Assembly: GCA_020002185.1 (NCBI GenBank)
Contig: CM034541.1
Span: 50,762,562-50,826,561, forward strand
Source of the DNA: Paraescarpia echinospica
Lineage: Eukaryota; Annelida; Polychaeta; Sabellida; Siboglinidae
DNA: 64,000 nucleotides
Direction of reading: 5' to 3'
Shown here: one piece after another, positions 60,329 to 64,000 of the stretch
How positions within the stretch are numbered: the first letter of the stretch is position 1
How the letters are laid out: every line of letters starts with the position of its first letter
Program-made: the position numbers and the translations under genes
Notes under the pieces: model-generated
Databases searched by the model: none
The model's input: the letters and a program-made list of their open reading frames with translations, nothing else
Told to the model about the DNA's origin: nothing

Positions 60329-61009
60329 ATAAATGTGTGCCATTCTAAATCCTAGCGGTGCTACCTGCGATGACGTCATTTTGACAGCTAGGTGTTGCAA
60401 CAAACCGTGCAGAAAATGCACAGAAAAAAATAAAGTAATATGGTGTTGACGTATACTATCCGAATTACCCTAGTATCCACTTTGTGACGCTCTGTCCCTA
60501 GGCACTCAGTTAATTAGTTGCTTAATTAACCCTAGATCCACAAACCACACAGACTAGTCTAGCCAACTACAATTAATATCAAGTGCACCTTCTAGGCCTC
60601 TATTGTTTCCTGTAGAAGCTCTAAATCTATTACCTCACTAGTAATTCCAATAAATGCAGATCTAGCAATACTAATTACAGCAACAGTTATCTTGATTACT
60701 TGTTTCTATGAAAGAACATAGCAAATGCTAGGTAAACAAAGACATTAATTAGCAATAATTATTATTTGTAATGTCAATGTTTGTATTATTTATACAAGGA
60801 AAAGAATGAATTGCTTAATTAAAGTAAATTATTATACGACTTGGTACTTGGTAGCTCTGAAGAACAAAACTGTCAATCAAGGGTTCAAGTCCATCATCTC
60901 CTTCTGTTTCAATGTTTAGGCAACTTGTTCAGTCACACCCCAAGTGTGCAATCTTTTTTTTACATCCTTCAGCATAGACACCAGGCAAAATGGGGTGAAA
61001 CGGTGGAAT
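60329..61009. other. Non-coding
   Basis: No gene supported. Confidence 0.35.
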
Positions 61010-61500
61010 GTGACTTGGACAAGATGTGAAAAGAGGAACTTGGGCAAGACTGGTTGGGAACACTGTGTCTTGGGCAAGATGTGGTGGGGAACATTGTGGA
61101 TTGGGCAAGACATAGGTAGGGAATAATGGGACCTGGGCAAGACTGTGATGGGGAAGAGTGGGATTTGGGCAATACAGTGGTGGGGATGATTGGACCTTGG
61201 ACAAGACTGTGGTGGAGAAGAATGGGATTTGGGCAAGACTGTGATGGGAATAGTGGGACTTGGGCAAGACTGTGATTCGGAAGAATGGGACTTGGGCAAG
61301 ACTGTGATGGGAAGTGTGGAACTTGGGCAAGACTGTGATGGGGAAGAGTGGGACTTGGGCAATACAGTGATGGGGAAGAACGGGAATTGGGCAAGACAGT
61401 GATGGGGAAGAGTGGGACTTGGGCAAGATGTTGATGAGGAAGAGTGGGATTTGGGGCAAGACTGTGACAGGGAAGATTGGAACTTGAACAAGACAAGTGA
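61010..61500 (+). repeat. Minisatellite, ~31-bp unit
   Basis: About 15 units around ACTTGGGCAAGACTGTGATG plus GGGAAGAGTGGG. All three minus-strand frames stay open for 175-260 codons because the unit lacks stops; this is a repeat artefact. Confidence 0.92.
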
Positions 61501-61528
61501 TGGAGAAAATTTGCAATAACTTACCTTT

Positions 61529-61661
61529 ACATAGGCTTCAACCGCATTTTTCAGTGGCTCGAGGGGCCCATCCAAGTACTCAACCGACGATGCAACCAGA
61601 ATGACGCCATCTATCTGTTTGTCGTTGAGGTCTCCAATGGCGTGCAGCGTGTAGGGCAAAC
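61529..61661 (-). CDS. Candidate host exon, unknown product
   Basis: On the minus strand, ATTGCGTCTAG precedes LPYTLHAIGDLNDKQIDGVI and LVASSVEYLDGPLEPLKNAV, and the exon ends at AAG|GTAAGT, a strong donor. Composition and splice signals look genuine. The pattern faintly recalls N-terminal regions of M17 leucine aminopeptidase-like proteins, but I cannot confirm this. The downstream intron contains the minisatellite at 61010-61500. Confidence 0.5.
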
Positions 61662-64000
61662 TAGACGCAATAGAAAATGTCCTAGTTAAAAAGTACACCT
61701 ACAAGAGCCGTCATCTCTTTTCAGAATATTTATGTTTCCAGTTACCTGATGAAGTCCTGACTTTTTTAAGTCTATCCAACACACCTAATCTAGAATTTAA
61801 GACAACGTAACATGAAATAAATATTATGGCACTAAACTTCAGTTTATGGGTGGAAGCCAGTTATCACGCAAACACAGCTGGTGAAACTCATCTAGTCTGT
61901 ATTCAGTGTCTCTTGTTTATCCACACACATAAAAATGGATGGACAGCTGTGCCTAATTTCCAAGAAACCAGCTGTTTAGGCAGTAGGCAAAACTGTGATT
62001 AATAGAACCACATCTCTGTTACTACAATGGGAAGGGACCAGTCAGGTGCTCATGACAGTAAATTCCTTTATTCCTACAGTGTAAGGGTATCACTTGTAAG
62101 AAGTTATCTTTGAAAACTAGCATTTCTAAAGTTGATTCTAATCTTTTAAAAAGTACATAGAACATTACAAATAATATTGTAACCAAACCTGGGTTCAATT
62201 CACTTTTATCAATTCCAATTCATGTGTATTTACCAAGGATCAATTCCAATTCAACATATTCAATATATTCACAAAAAGGATCAATTCCAATTCAATTCAT
62301 TTGTATTAAATTCCAATTCAAACCAGCAACATTAGCTGCCCCAGTGAAAATCCACTGAGGCAAACAGGAGCCCTTTAATTTGTTTAATGAAGCATAAGCC
62401 AGGAAGATGATGACAGTGCTAAAAAGGTATTACGTCCAAGGATGATCGATGGCGATAATAATTATATAATAATGTGTGGTCTTATGTAATGCTGGTATCC
62501 AGCCAGACTAGGCACTTAAATATTCCTTTATCAATGTAAATTTTTTGCAATGTAGCTAATGCAGCACTCGTCCCAGTTTCTGTACATCAAGAGGGAATGA
62601 CATGTTTTTTCATTTCCCTGTGTAAGTATCACGTTGCCTAGACAGCAGGTAGAAGGGACAAACAATGTTTAGCATCCCCTCCAAAAGACTGGCAAAGTGT
62701 GGTGAACAAAACAGCAGGACTCAAACCAACTGCCAGTCTGACACCTATCATCCAGCCTAGGGTTTTTGTTAAGTGCGCTGACAGTAGAGACCATGAGTCT
62801 CAAAGCAGGGACGGCATAACGTGCCATCCGTACCTCATGCCCGGACCTAGTGACATCCATTCTCCTACCAGTATGGTGGAAATGAAATCCTTACATCCAG
62901 GAATAGCCACGATTAATCTACCTCCAAATCGAAGCACAGGAGGCTTGTTTACTAGAGTGCTCATATGTTGGTTTCATAATATTAATAGCTATCACAGTAA
63001 ATATTTAAAATAATATTATAAGTGTTTCACAATGATGTTATTATAAGGTTTATAACATGTCATTGTCAGTGAATAGTTAATGTCCATCGTAAAAATAACT
63101 GCTAGCAGAATTCACATCACCTGTTTAAATTTTTTTTCAAATCGGTCTGGGGACACGGTTGCGTGGGCCCATTACAAAGGTCTACAGGCATGCAAAATTC
63201 CAAAGGTCTAGGGGGCACTTGATCCGCCTATAACTTGGAATCTAAAAGCCTAAAGCTTCCTAGTGCACATGCCATCTGGAACCTGTAGAAACCAAACCCA
63301 CCTTGATGCCACCGTTATGTACTAGACCTGAATGTCTTGTCTACATTTCAAATCTCAGTGTGTTCTTTCCACCTTTAAACATAGTTTCAGGCATGCGATG
63401 TTACAAAATACTGATAAAATATTGCGTTTTATGCCACCTTTTAGGCCTAAATAGCACCCTGGATTGTGTCAGTCTGCGCCGCTGCGGCTGAGGGTTAGCA
63501 CGCAATGTGTGTGGAAAGAGCACTAAAACAGTGCAAGTCGACGCACACCGGAGCGCTATTTGGGCCTTCTGAATCAATATTCATAAAACAAGTCTTTGGT
63601 CAGTTATTTTGTTGCCTCTACCGACATCTATTTTGACAGTTTTCTGTAACCAATCTGCTCGAAAATTTGTTCCTGAGTGTTTCGTCAATTTCTCGAAAGC
63701 GAACCTTGTCAATTTTGTCCAGACGTTTCATGATGCATCATGTGTTGATTATATACACGCACAAGGCCGCCAATAAGCATACCATTCCGTGGTTCCCTGC
63801 CTATCCGCAGCAAGAACATTATGTTTCCACCTAGCGGGAACATCGGAAGGCAGTAAATGAAGCAGAGAGACTAGAACGGTCCTGCATGAAAGCGAACTCT
63901 TTAATAGCCTTATTGCGTATACAAATATTTATTATTAGTTTCAAACAGAACCAAACTAACGAACTTTGATTATAAGTCTTTGTTTTGTTCACGGCACAGC
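61662..64000. other. Non-coding host DNA
   Basis: No gene supported. A short tandem repeat of TCAATTCCAATTCA is at about 62205-62320. Confidence 0.35.

Noticed and set aside
60916..61516. Three overlapping minus-strand frames of 175-260 codons with Ser/Pro/Leu repeats
   Set aside because: A 31-bp stop-free minisatellite; only the first ~45 codons (61529-61661) look like a real exon.

Overview
The window is a piece of a eukaryotic, very probably marine invertebrate (bilaterian animal) genome. The evidence is AT-rich host DNA full of decayed non-LTR retrotransposons, long microsatellites, spliced laminin-G/EGF exons and one assembly gap of exactly 1,000 N (52962-53961). The species cannot be named from sequence alone.

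The main feature is a complete-ended Polinton/Maverick (adintovirus-like) element at 3808-21181 (17,374 bp). It starts AGTAGATAG, ends CTATCTACT, has ~320-bp terminal inverted repeats and is flanked by a 6-bp target-site duplication TACGTA (3802-3807 and 21182-21187). Its left half is a tightly packed rightward cluster: a NADAR-family gene split by an in-frame TAG, A32-like packaging ATPase, a small conserved basic/hydrophobic protein, a PY-like protein, a one-TM protein, DDE integrase with C-terminal chromodomain, a two-TM SSCLGYLLP protein, penton-like minor capsid, a pVI/PX-like protein, double-jelly-roll major capsid and an adenain-like protease. Next comes a leftward protein-primed family-B DNA polymerase with N-terminal zinc fingers and an OTU-like region, broken by a nonsense codon and several frameshifts. 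The right arm is less usual. It has a leftward candidate multi-exon gene with a PPTY motif, an RPA-like OB-fold/zinc-ribbon protein, and a rightward gene with a clean GT-AG intron that holds an ATGCAT-rich array. Between them is a duplicated divergent promoter region with NRF1-like sites. The virion genes could have supplied packaging (ATPase), maturation (protease) and shell (MCP, penton, PX), while polymerase, RPA-like protein and integrase would replicate and insert the DNA. Breaks in NADAR and polymerase suggest this copy is no longer autonomous.

The Polinton sits in one copy (A, ~240-3801 plus 21188-25968) of an ~8-kb host duplication. The second copy (B, ~30600-38608) lacks it and preserves a related empty site at ~35063. 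Copy A also carries a LINE fragment (386-1157) absent from B. Both copies hold huge GA/GACA/GGGAGA/GGGC satellite mosaics.

From 28.6 to 52.8 kb the plus strand carries scattered exons of a laminin-G/EGF/cysteine-rich extracellular protein (perlecan/agrin-like). Some have stops or frameshifts and one 208-bp exon is tandemly duplicated. The rest holds LINE fragments (several families, both strands), an inverted LINE pair around 38.65-41.2 kb, MITE and hAT-like elements, a tRNA-like sequence (57914), a ~31-bp minisatellite (61.0-61.5 kb) and one candidate host exon on the minus strand (61.5-61.7 kb). Long stretches show nothing I can support.
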